Source of the DNA: Bugula neritina
Taxonomy: Eukaryota; Bryozoa; Gymnolaemata; Cheilostomatida; Bugulidae
DNA length: 64,000 nucleotides
Assembly: GCA_964035545.1 (NCBI GenBank)
Contig: OZ037766.1
Location: 29,288,173-29,352,172 of the forward strand
Reading direction: 5' to 3'
This document shows, piece by piece, positions 48,318 to 61,300 of the stretch (positions are counted from its first letter, which is position 1; each line of letters starts with the position of its first letter). The notes under the pieces are model-generated. The model did not search any database, was not told the origin of the DNA, and saw nothing but the letters and a program-made list of their open reading frames with translations. A program made the position numbers and the translations under genes.

Positions 48318-51300
48318 ATGGAAAACAAAATTGGAGTCAAAAGATGCAGTGCTCCACATTGTTATAATAAAGTTGGCAGTAAAAACATACAGTTTTTTCG
48401 ATTTCCAAGAGAAGAAATAAGGTAACTCCTACTTGATTTATGTTATCTTACAGACATGTTCATCTAATCTATGCTCTTTTGTTTTAAAAGTTCAAAATTA
48501 CTATTTAGTTCAAAGACCTTCAGCTCAATTCCACCACTACATAGGTTTTTAAATTTTATTATGGTTTGCTGATGTTTTTTTTTCAAAATGGTCAAAGAAC
48601 TTTTAAACTTTTATTTAGTAACTTAGATATGCTTTAATAATTCTTCTCAAGTGTATAATACCTACTTCAGGTGCCAGGAGTGGTTGGATAATATTCTAGA
48701 TGATGATTTGGCAGGATTGACTGTTAAAGATCTCCATGCAACGAAGGTTTATATAAATACTGTTGCATTGGTATCATTTATTTCTAGCAATTTTATTCAT
48801 CATTAGAAGGCTTTAGTTTTATTTGAGCTAATAATACAAATTTTATTTTATTTACTCTAGCAACACAGACTTATATTTTAGCAGAGTTGGACTGACTAAT
48901 CACAATAAGGAATTATAGAAAGCAATAGAATGATACCAATATCATTATTACCAGTGTAGATAGGCTCGGTAATTCACTAGCTATTTAGTGTATAAAAATA
49001 TGTCAAGGGTTCAACTTAGTGTCTTGTGTTTTAGTTGACATAATTATTGGACAATGGGAAACCTAGCTGGATTACTGTTATTTCATGTCAGATAATCAAA
49101 GTCTCTCTTTTTATGTACACAGACGAGTTTTTGTTTTCAGTTAATATGTTTTTCAGTTAATATGTGAAGCTCACTTTGCCCCGAATCAGTTTACCAACAG
49201 TGAGTGGAGAGATAAACTCAATGCTGACGCTATCCCTACAGTGTTTGATGCCCCTCCTGCATTTTCATCACAAACACTGAATCGAAAAGTATGTTTCTAT
49301 ATATTTCCTAACTAGTTTGTTATAATACTTCTTTACATTGCTGAGTGTCTAGCATGCTTACATTGAGACTTATCAGTTACGCAGTCATTTCAGGAGAATG
49401 CCATGTATTAAGTGTACAGGAAAACCTGTTTATGCTATTTTGCTGGAAAGTTTAGATATTTTCCTCTTTTTCCAAATGCATGTCATTAATTCCCAAACTG
49501 TATCCTGTTTTTTTGGTTAAATGATTGAGAACAACAAAAATACCTTTGTCACATTTTGCTCAAATTGACACCTGTTCAATTGTATGCATTCACTAGGTGG
49601 TCAAGTTGTCTTCAATTTACTCACCTTTATTTTACAGGAGCTGCCAGAGCATGGCGAAACATTTGAGTTTGCAAAGAACTTGTAAGTAATAAAGTGTATG
49701 AGATTATATCATGTGTTGTTTTGAGACTAGGTCAAGTCTTGTACTGGCTGTTGCCTCGATCTGTCAATGTTGTCTGTTCTAGTCACTCCATAAATGTAAT
49801 GTGTCCGGGATTCTATAAAGAAAGTATGCATTTTTGTTTTGTCTTTTTCAAAAAGCCAAAAATATTTAATAAGTCAAAGCTGTATTGGAGTTGTATCCTC
49901 TATCTAGAGACAACATAAAAACAGAGCCCTGGGTGTTACTCACCGACATACTGGTCAACCAGAAAGGAGGTGACACATTTAGCAGTGCCCTTCCCTCTCT
50001 CGAACAGTTTCTCATCACAGACGTCTGCTCTCTCAGCGCGTCTGCTGAGTCAACCAAACCGGTCAGCAGCAAAAAAAGGGGTCCCAAACCGGGCCCTAAA
50101 AAATACAAAACTCTAACTGTGCCTAACAAAGTTACAACTACGGTTGCTGGCAAGCATAAGAATACTGGCAGTGGAAAAGGTCGTGGTCGTCCCAAAAAGA
50201 GTGCTAAAAAGTACAAGACGTCAACTGTGCCTAAGAAGGTTGCAACTACGGTTGCTGGCAAGCGCAAGAATACCGACAGTGGACAAAGCGTTTCTTCTCC
50301 AATTATTAAAAAAGTAAAACCTTCAACTCCAAACAAGCAATCAACAGCTGTAACTGCTGATAAACAAAAAGATTCTGCAATTGAAAATGGTGTTGCCCTG
50401 CAAAAGGAGGGAGTAAAAGCTAAAGGCGGTCGAAAACGGAAAACTGCCGTTACTCCTACTGATGTTAGTGCTGCAGCTAATGTTAGTGCTGCCACTAATG
50501 TTAGTGCTGCTACTAATGTTAGTACTGCAGCTAATGTTAGTGCTGCAGCTAATGTTAGTGCTGCCACTAATGTTAGTGCTGCTACTAATGTTAGTGCTGC
50601 AGCTAATGTTAGTCCTGCAGAAGCTGAAAAGAAGAAAGATGCCTCAACATCACCCATCAAATGTGTCAATGGACAATCGACACCAGCTACAGGTGGGATG
50701 TCACTGTTCATTTCCTTTAATAGTATCAGCTATGTAAGAGTTGTCTTTTCGAAATCACTCATAAAATGTAAAATTCTGTAATTATGTCAATCCGATAATT
50801 TTGAATGTCCACATTCTTTGGTTGTTTATTGTAGTTTATTTTGCTGTCATGTTATTTATACCTTCATGAGTTTCAGTCAAAATCTCAATTTTGCTCAGTT
50901 GAAAATTTCAACGTGTTGCTTTGCATTATTATTGAAACCATTTCTCAAAATTATTGTCTTGTGATAACTTAGTCGGCTGATTTCATGATGACAGTGCAAA
51001 TAGGGCGAATAGTGATTGATGAATCTTTGTAGATATCGGCATTTTCTTATTTTTTTGTCGATTATATAATTCAGTATGATATGACATGTCTAACAGGAAT
51101 ATTGCTCTGTAACAGCAATAATTATAAATAATTCAATTGATATTTTTCAATAAATTTCAGTCAACACTACTCAAGTAAAGGCAGGAGAGAAGGCTGAATC
51201 TGGTTGGACTAGAGTGGTGTGGGACCCAACGTCCTCCCGTGTCATGGTGACTGAAAAGAACCTGAAAAGTGAGTCTTTCAAACTGACGGTGTTACCTCAA

Positions 51301-54300
51301 AATACTACAGCAGTATTGCGTTTTACATTTTCTGTGTTGATGTCGGTATTCAGTGCCTAAACATCTGGTGTTTTCTATTGTTTGTCTTTTTATTATCTTA
51401 AAATTAGCATACTTTTCTCAATGTACACAGTTTTATCAGTAGCTCTTATAGGCTGAGTGTTGAAAGTTATTTTAATAAACTGGGCCAACAGCTTGATGGT
51501 CTTTACTGAGATTCGAACCACTGACCTTTTGTTTATTATACCAGTGCTTTAACCACTAGATTATGGATGCTTTTTTGTAGTTGTTATAAGTTTAATGTGG
51601 AAAGTTTAAGTTGTAAAAACAAGGAAAGAGTCGTCTCTTTAAAGGATTTTATATGCTGAATATTGTATCTAACTGGGGGGTAGCATTTGCCGGTTTAGTT
51701 AAGTAGCAATTACCTACTCTTTTGATTTTTATATCACAACTGCTAATTCTAATTGGAATTTTTTTAACTCCACCATTTGTTAGGGGGAATTTATCTGTTT
51801 AATATATTTTTATTGAATTACTTTTTTAGCTGAGAAACAAATGCATAAAGCCGTAAACATAGCCAACGGTGAGTTTATCTCCATATAATTTAGTCTAACA
51901 AAAAAAATTTTCTTCAAAGTAATATGTTATAATAATCTATGCACTAAATAAATAGGTGGGTTTGGTTGCCTAATTTTACTGCTCATTGATGCTAAAGTAA
52001 GGGTTAGCGCACAAGTAGAGATTAGCTTGGTAGACAAGGGAGGGGGTAACTCCAAGTAATAAAAGAACTGTAGGAAAAGCTATTCACTGTACAGCAGCAC
52101 TACTCTATAAGCACAGTTTTAGTGTTTTACTCGTATGCTGAAGAAACTTATTTAAGTGTGTACCGTCTAATATATGCACTGTGTAAATCTCGAAGCTGCT
52201 TGGTAGAAGAGGTAAATGTCTTGCAGGTAAACAGCCAAAGTCTAAAACAAAAAAATCCTCTGCAGCTAAAGAAGCTTCTCCCGAGGATCCCAATAAACGT
52301 AAGTATACAGGGTGACCTGCAGCATGATATTGAGAGTTATCTCCCCTTCATTTATTGATTTACAAAATTTAATGGCTAGTTCAGACTACAGCTTGAGATG
52401 AACTGTCATCGATGGCAGTCTGAACGGGCCATAAGTTTGTAATCTTCATTCTATAATTATACATTTTGTCATTCATAACAACCATCAGCTTGATTTTTGT
52501 ACATATTAAGGCTGAAGTGCTGCGCTGCTGTAAAACTTTGCTGTTTTATGTGAACAAGATTCCCACTGGGTATCGGAACCTTCTCAACATAATCTTTCTC
52601 ACCAGATGTAGTTTATATTTCACACTAGTCATGTATGAGAGAGAGAGTTTATATTCTCACTGTATAGGAGATGTAGTTTATATTTCACACTAGTCATGTA
52701 TGAGAGAGAGAGAGTTTATATTCTCACTGTATAGCAGATGTGGTTTATAATTCACAGATTTTGTGACGGACCTCCGCAACGTGCCTCTCTCTCTTCTCAA
52801 GCCTCAGTTCAGGATACAGCTACATGCTCACTGTGACGTCTGCAACAAAATCCGCAAAATCTCCGAGACTTGTAAGTTCACTGGTTATTCTGTTATGAGA
52901 AATGTTTAGTTTAGAGTTATTTAATTACTGTTAAAATGCTTTTATGTAAAACAGGCTTTGGGTTTTTTTTATTTAAAACAGTTATGCTGGTAATGAAAGT
53001 CGTGTTCTCTTTTCTGTGTTAAATAGCTGACAACTCCCAGATGAATATCTAATAATTATGATGAAATGATTTGCTAATATCCTAATTGTAGTGATAATCA
53101 TGTTATTTTTAGTGATCACACAGTAGGGTTGATACGTATAATAGGTAATAGGTATTTGAAGGTCAGCTCACTGGTTTTATTTGCTGATGAAAATACTTAG
53201 TTATGAACACTTGAAAGGAACCAACAGTGGTAATGTAGTTCTGTTCTGTGTATTCACCAACTGTTGTAGTTAGAGCAGCTGTATCCTGTAGTATGACCAT
53301 TTCATACTAATTCTATTCCTTTTCATCCACCAGCTTTAGATTCTGCCCAGAAGCAGCAGGAGGAGAATGAGATGCTGAAAAGTACTTGCTTTGCCTGCGG
53401 CAAACAGCATCACTTCCCCGACACTCGTCTGTTTGAGTTTCCTGCAGACCCTGCCAGGTATTGTATCTCGGAGTAACACTTAATGATCTTGACCTTGTAA
53501 AGCAGCCGCTCTGGCAAATATTTTCAACATGCTATATATTTTTAACATATTTGTAACAGTGCTAAATGATTCTTGGTGTAGAAAATCAGTTTTTGTTCAT
53601 AGCAGCCTTGCCCAGCATTATTTACTAAATACGAGTATATGCTATGTTTTACCCACTTGCGCACACACATACACAAACTCACTCACATACACGCGCACAC
53701 ACACACACGCATACACAAATACACACACACTCACACACACGCACGCACATGCACGCACGCACACATACACACACATACGAATTCACAAGCGCTCGAACAC
53801 ACACACACGTCCTATATATTATATGTATGATATATGTACTTCTTATGCACACTTGTTTGCTATGATATGGCATGATTTAGCACTAGGAGACTCATGTATT
53901 GTATATGATTACAGTTTCTTCCAATGGAGAGTGAACTGTAACTATGCCGACATTGAGCATAGTCAGCATAAGACCAAGGTGAGGGATGGGGCAACCTAAA
54001 CATTTAGAATACATTAACAACTACTCAACTCTTCATAGAGTATGAAATCATTGTTTTGTTGGATTATTTTTCATGTTTATAGTCCTGTACGTTTTTCTCT
54101 GTTAGTACCTGTGTAATAGACACTTCACAAAGAATCAGTTCCGAGGAGATCACCAGTTTGGACCTCTCATATACGCTGCATTGCCCACCATTTTTTATGA
54201 GAGGGGGCGTGTCAAGGACCCACGTGATCTTCCATTTAATCTTAAAGCAGTTTCCATTAAGCAGGTGAATATGAGTTTATTAGCTCTATTTATATCTCCA

Positions 54301-55272
54301 CCGCAGTTCATTGCATAGTCATACAACTAGTTTATACTCTAGAGTCTAGAGAAATAGTCTAAAATTAGATTGTATATTCATCGATTAAAATTGTAATATA
54401 TTGTATTACTTTTACTTCTTACTGATTAAGTATATTGTTTTTAAATGAAGGAAATCAATAGAATAAAGTAATATAATATAGAATATTTACTTATGGCAAA
54501 AAGTAGTTGCATATTGAATTTTTCTTTTACTCGTTTGCTAGTTGCTTTAGTAAGTTTTCTCTTATCTCTAAGATTTGTAACAATGTGTACATTTACACAC
54601 ACAATAATGTAGCCAAATTTAGGTTATATATATTTTCCCCAACAATTAGTAGACTAGATACATATGCAAATCAATGTGTTTGGAATATAAAGTAATAGGG
54701 TTGGAAAAACTATGAAATATGCACGGTCATGTAGGAAGAAGCTCCTCTGTTTAGTAATGTCTAAAACTTTCAAAGGTTTTGTCAATAGTAATACAATTGT
54801 TTCAGAGTTATCTCTCTCTACTAATACTAACTGGATTCATAATAATATAATACACGTTCTTTTATTGGGAATTTCCCAGAAAAAATTATGTTTGGGAATT
54901 ATCATCTTTTTTTTATGTGAAAAACCCAAAGTATTAATATGTGGTGTTTGGAGGCAACTTATGCAAATTAATTGTATCATCTCACAAACATTTCGTTTCA
55001 TGTTAACATAGTTGAAGTTTTCTTATTGAAGTTGAACCAAAATAGTTTATTATTCACAGAATGTGCAGGAATTCATATTCTTATTGATTCCTTTTATGAC
55101 TTTCTATATTGCGTGAGTCATTAAATAGGTTACATTGTCAAAATTTGAAAGCTGTCGCTATAGAAAGTGAAATCTTAGTTTTATGCTTATAAATATTTTA
55201 TACATATTTACATTATATTATATATTTAGTATAACATTATATTATACATCTATACTAACATTATATATGATA

Positions 55273-55360
<88 letters not shown>

Positions 55361-58300
55361 TTATATTTATTTTGTACATTTAAATTATGTTATGCATTTT
55401 GCATTATATAATTATGCATTATATAATATTCATATTCTATCTCACAGCCTGCAAGCAAGCGTCCAGTTAGCAAAATAATGACAACTCTAACCCCTGGGGA
55501 AGTGAGTCATTTCAATTCTTTAGTAACTGAACTGTAGAACAAATACAAATACCTTCTCACTATTTGCCAAAATTTTGAGAGTTGTAGTGTATAAGTCAGT
55601 TAAAAATGTGTTAACTAACACCGCCTGTGCTATTTTTTTGCACAAATTCTGAATTTTTTTTATATATTTTTGATTTGAGGTTCAACAATGGTGTAAAATC
55701 TGATGTTGACTTGAAAATAATTTGTAAGTTATTTCTATTTTATGCTCACAGCAGAAGATATATGTTGCTTATTTATACTGAAAAATATTATTCTTGCATA
55801 ATTTTGTAGCTTGTCGTTGGTGAGATGGTGCCCTATCATGATGGACTGAAAGGAAAGGTTTTAGTGGCTAAAGACGCAGCTACTACAGACATTAATGGTA
55901 TCTTTCTACTCCTCTATATTGCCTGAGTTCTTTAAATTAAACTTTGTATTGCACATCATTTTCTTGAGATTAGGCATGTAGGGAAAAATCTAGAGTTTTG
56001 GCACTCGTAAAAATATATGTTAAAATTTGAAATTAATTTTCATTGAAGCTCTCACTATTCTAAAGTTCATTTTCTGTCATATGTTTTAGTAATTTTTTTT
56101 GTTATAAAGACACTTTCTAGTTGCGTAGAAGTTGTGCCATCATTGCTTTTCAACGGGGATTGCATCAGCTTTACATTTAGTCCATGCCACCTCATAGTGA
56201 AACTGTCAACTACAATGATTCATAATTGACAATAATAATTTTGAGAAATGATCATATCGTGGAGGTTGTGAAGCATTTAATTCTTTCGCTAATTGTGTTT
56301 GTTTAGTTTCTTCAAGTCTTTTGCTTTTGCTATGGTGCTCTGTTAGTTTCGGAACTGAAAAAAATCTCTATGCTCCGTTTGCTCATGTGATTGTCATAAG
56401 GATAGTTTCTTCACCATTGTTGCTGCTTTGAAATGTCGCACTACATTTAGTACATTTACATTTCTCTAGTAAATAAAGCGTTACTAATTATGTATATAAT
56501 ACAATTATTGCTGGAAAAACATGAATATCACTGCATGGTTGAGCATCACGTTTCTAGTTTCAACTATTCAACTATCTAGTAGACAGGGTTATGAGAGCTT
56601 ATAATATATGATATCATATAATATAATATGTGATATAATATAATATATTATAATAGATATAATCAATGAATTAATATCTAATTGAAAGGTATATAATTAT
56701 AATAATATATATAATAATTATAATTATGTGATATCTATTAAAGAAAGTTCACACATTTATATGTGGCAGAAACATCGATATTTTGTTTTTCAATTTAAAA
56801 GTAGTGCGTAGTTGACTGCGGTATTTTATATTTTTCTCATTTAAATATGAGATTTAAATTCTGTAGAATTTATGAGTGGACAAATAAGGGTCGCTCAGCA
56901 TTAATTCTATAAATAGATTCACTAACATATATATCATGTATAAAATTAAGCAAGTTTTCTGAAAACAAAATTACTTAAACTTAATTATCTGTAAACTATT
57001 TGGCCATAACACTTTGAATGTGGATTCACTTAATGTGTGAGGTTTTTGTGACGTTAAGTGGGGAAAAAGTTAATTTATAATCCAGAATAATTAGAGTCAT
57101 AAAAATATGAAAGTAATAAAGTGTTTGGTGATTACTATGGCAGTAGTTGACCGGATCAGTGAGTCATTTTTTTATATTTTTAACCAAATTCGAACTTTCC
57201 TGGTTGACTCAAGTAAAAAAACAAGCTCAACGTATTTTCACTATAAATTAGTAGCGAAAGTTATAATTCAAAACATGTTTTTAAAGTTCCTGAAAATAAA
57301 TTTTTGTTTAGTAAAATGTTATTGCCTATACCTTCTGTATAGGCGCCTTTTCAAAGCACCTCTACTGCTGTGGGTAAACTGTTAGACGTTCATTTCTTTG
57401 CCTCATTGAAGAATTCACACAAATTGGTAATTTAGTGCCTCATTGGTTGCGGCTTATTCTTTCCTGATGGTTTTGTATGCTCTTTAAGTAAAAAATGTAT
57501 TTCATTGTAGCTTATGGCAGGTCATTAAATCTACATTATACAACACTTTTAGCCTGCATTATTAGCAGTAATAACCGTGAACACCTTTTAATCGTCTACT
57601 GAATTGATTTCGAAATAGTATACTAATTCAATTTTTTGCTGTTATTACTCAGCAAAAATATTATATTCCAGCTATGCCATTCACCAAACGGTATTCATTA
57701 TTAGTATTTAAATATGAGGTTTTTTAGGTTCATCTATATTAATTATCACGTCTTATAATTGTTGTACAAAATGCGAGAAATAACTAACAATGCTAATTAT
57801 GGGTATAGATTGTTTTCTTGTTTTTTTTTTATTTTGTGAATCAAGCAGTCTGAAATGTTGCAATAGTCTCATTTCCTTCCAAGCATTTATCTAATCACTC
57901 AGAGTCCATTCAGGAGCCGTAGTGGAGAAATTGAGATGGCCTAAGTTCCTTAATTTTATTATAACAGTTTTAGTTTGGGCTGCGGGTTGAAATTCTTTCA
58001 AGAACATAACTTTTTTTGCTACATTATTAGTCTAGAACACAGGCTTTTCTCCACTCCTACAAGTTCTCAACTTACTTACTACAAAAACAAGACTTGCGCA
58101 TATAATACGATACAAATTTAAGACCAATATTGGTTTACTAAATTAATGCATTATAGTATCACATGTTTAGTTTCTGGAGCTTTAGTACCAGAACTACACT
58201 AGGCCTAGTGGCAGTGTGGTATTAAGTTAGGGCTTGTTACTGTGACAACTAACTTCTTAATAGAGAAACCTAGCTTAATTTATAATAAGCATTTTCGTGG

Positions 58301-61300
58301 TAATAAATTCTCCTGTATATATGACAAAACACTGAATAACTAATCCTTTTTATTCATTCATTTTAAGTTGAAGTTTTAGGCCCTGATTCATGGTATTTTC
58401 TGCTGTAATTTTGTCTAATCATCATTCAATAATAAGACACATCATTAATACAAAACATTTCATAATTGTATGCGGTAAGTTGTAACTGAGCAGTTTTAAA
58501 AACAAAGGCAGATGTATTATCTGTCCAAGTTAGCTAGTTCCTAGCCCATTGCAATGAAAAATGACTTGAGATAAATTAAATTAATATTCCGCTATGTAAC
58601 ATTCAAGACATGCTGATGTTTAAGTATGAATTTGACCAAACAGAATGTATCGAGGAGAAATTTGAAAATATAATATGCAAATTATATTTTACGTTTTTCA
58701 TCTCCTTCAGATGATGATATTAATTTTATTCTAAAACTCTGCCCCAGTCTGAACTATATTAATTTAAGCATTAATTGTTTTATATAAATACTGTATAGAG
58801 CTAATATAGGAAGCAATAATACCGCCATGTTAATTTGACGCCTTCCGATGTTATAATGAATTCCTTTTTTGAAACAGTTAATCTCTCATTCTTGCTCATG
58901 AGTAAATAGAACTTTTTTATTTTGAAGTATTTTTACTAATTGGTTATTGAGCAATCTTATGATAGTTTTGAAACATTTGGTTATACTTGAGCTGATCATT
59001 TCTACTCCAGTTGCAACTATTTTCTCTGTAATGACTTACCTGGGTGCATAAGGCAAGGTAGGTCATTGCAGTTTTGATGAATATTGCTGACTCTCATATA
59101 CTGTTTAGGCTACATTATAGTTACCATACTTCTGGACCTCGTCATAAAATATTGCACATTTAATAAATTTCAGTAGTTAATTGGAATTATCTGTTATCTT
59201 TTTTAATTTTAGACTTTAGGTTCCCAGTAGAGTACTAATAACTCTTAGTAGAGTACTAGTAACTCTTAGTAGAGTACTAATAACTCAAAGTAGAGTACTA
59301 CTAACTCACAGTAGAGTACTACTAACTCTCAGTAGAGTGCTAGTAGCTGCCAGTAGAGTACTTCTAACTCACAGCAGAGTACTACTAACTCACAGTAGAG
59401 TTCTACTAACTCACAGTAGAGTACTACTAACTCTCAGTAGAGTACTAGTAACTGTCAATTAACTAATAAATCAATTTTTGCAGTTATGTAAACTTCAAGA
59501 TCAAAAGGCTTTATTGTTACTGATACATTTGAACTTTTGAACTAGATCCAGCGATGAGCTGAAGGTTGTTTTCAAGAGCTTTGCAATTATAAAGATTCTA
59601 ACACAATATATAATTTGTCTGGGTAATCGGCTTTGAAGCTCACAGGTGGTTAGCTCCATTGTTATCTTTCATGCAAGAGCTTATTTCTCTGCTGTTTGCT
59701 TAGATTGAAACGTCTGGGGCAGAAAATTATTCTCAGCTGGTAAACCGCCTTGCTTTCACTATTCTAAGTTTCATTTTGTTGTCTCTAAATCGTTATTTTT
59801 AATTATTGAATCACTTTTGGTAAAAGATGACAACTCTTGCTTTGCTTGTGATGGGCAACCTCAATAAAGATCTACTTTAAGTAAAATTCACTCTACATGA
59901 GGGTATTATTCACTCTACATGAAGGTATTATTCACTCTACATGAGGGTAAATGTGCTTATTAGGGGTCTGGACCCTCGCCTGTTGTATAGTTCTACAGTA
60001 GTATAGGTTGATGTTCGTCACCAGAACAAGTCTTGTAGAAGTTTGCCAGTGGGAGTTGACTAGTAGTTGGCATATCTGTGAGAATTGATGTCTATTTCCT
60101 CCTATAAGTTTGGTCTTTCCATGTCTAGTCCTACCAGTTGCAGATGGTGTTAAATTGTGTGCCTCATCTTCATAGTCAGTATCCTTACTGTTATAAGTGC
60201 TTTAAATACATTGTGTTTTTTGTGTTGGTATCAGCAAGCCCTCGAGAAAAGGATTGTTATACATCCTTAAGCGCCTTTCAGGCAAAAACCTCTCTAGGGA
60301 TTTTTTGCCACCATTAGATTATGATTTTGTTTTTGAAGGCCTGTTTGTGTGAAGAGACAAGCCGCTCTCAACCGTGACTTGAACTTCAGTCAATCTGCAT
60401 TTTTGGCAAACACTAGATGCTTGGTGATGATTTAGTACCATATTATTGTTGTGTCATAGCTCAACAATTGGGTGATTCACTTTTTCAACTGCACACTGAC
60501 ATTGGTAAAGCATGTTGACAGTTACCTACAGGTGCTATCAGTATCAAATCTGCATTTATACAGTTGATCTAAACCCCTTCAATGCTTTTCATTTATTTCC
60601 TTGTGACATCATATTTCTAAGTAGCACAGTTTGTATTTATCACTGAAATTTCTGAAATATACTTTGAAGTAGGCAGTATTCCGCTGTACGTTATCAAGTT
60701 TAGAAAGGCAAGAAATCTGGTAGTCTTTCCTGAAATTTTTCTTCCCTGAGTTTCAAATTATACTAATTCATAGTTAGTTTTCATAGCTTGCCATCTCCCA
60801 TGTGATGTAATGTGTTGTAGCGATTCCAACTTTTGGTACTTGCAGCTGGTGTGGAGTTGGTCAAAGAGACAGAAATAGATGTTGATGAAGACGAAGAGGA
60901 TTTGCCTCCTTTCTCTCCAGTAGAGAGTGAGGAAGAAGGTGGAACAGCAGAAAGTGGAACCAAAGGAGGTACATCTGGTAGTAGTATACATGATTCTACT
61001 CAGGTGTGAGTCTTCAGTTAGCAGGAATGGCAGCTTTCTTGGATGGCGGATAGTTGAATCCAAAGCTGAAAATATCTTTCACTACTGCTATTTTCTGATA
61101 GAGTGTGACTTGCACTGCAACTGGTTTTTATTTTCAGCTCTGACTCTTCAGACAATACCAACAGAAAGGAAATATAATCGAGCAAAAAATCGGAAACGGA
61201 CAAAAGTGCTTGAAGATGAAGAGCTCAGTGATGATGAAGGTAGAAGTTGTGTTTCACTGGTCAAGTCTGGCTTAGTCCTACTAGCTACCCTATCTAGTAC

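Larger units (their letters stand above)
55898..60845 (+). other. Large THAP gene intron, no gene recognised
   Basis: About 4.95 kb between exons 14 and 15. It contains a dispersed repeat copy and two tandem repeats listed separately. No exon with coding similarity is visible in between; the short open frame at 57107-57385 has no recognisable features. Confidence 0.55.

Noticed and set aside
49866-50711. Long Ala/Leu/Thr-rich open frame on the minus strand
   Set aside because: It is antisense to THAP exon 5 and is kept open by the 18-bp repeat; the plus frame has phased splice sites and an AT-hook.
53529-53999. Thr/His-rich 156-residue open frame
   Set aside because: Produced by the CA microsatellite; only its end (53915-53978) is a real exon and it is used in a spliced frame.
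55183-55383. Tyr/Ile repeat open frame
   Set aside because: Pure TA microsatellite translation.
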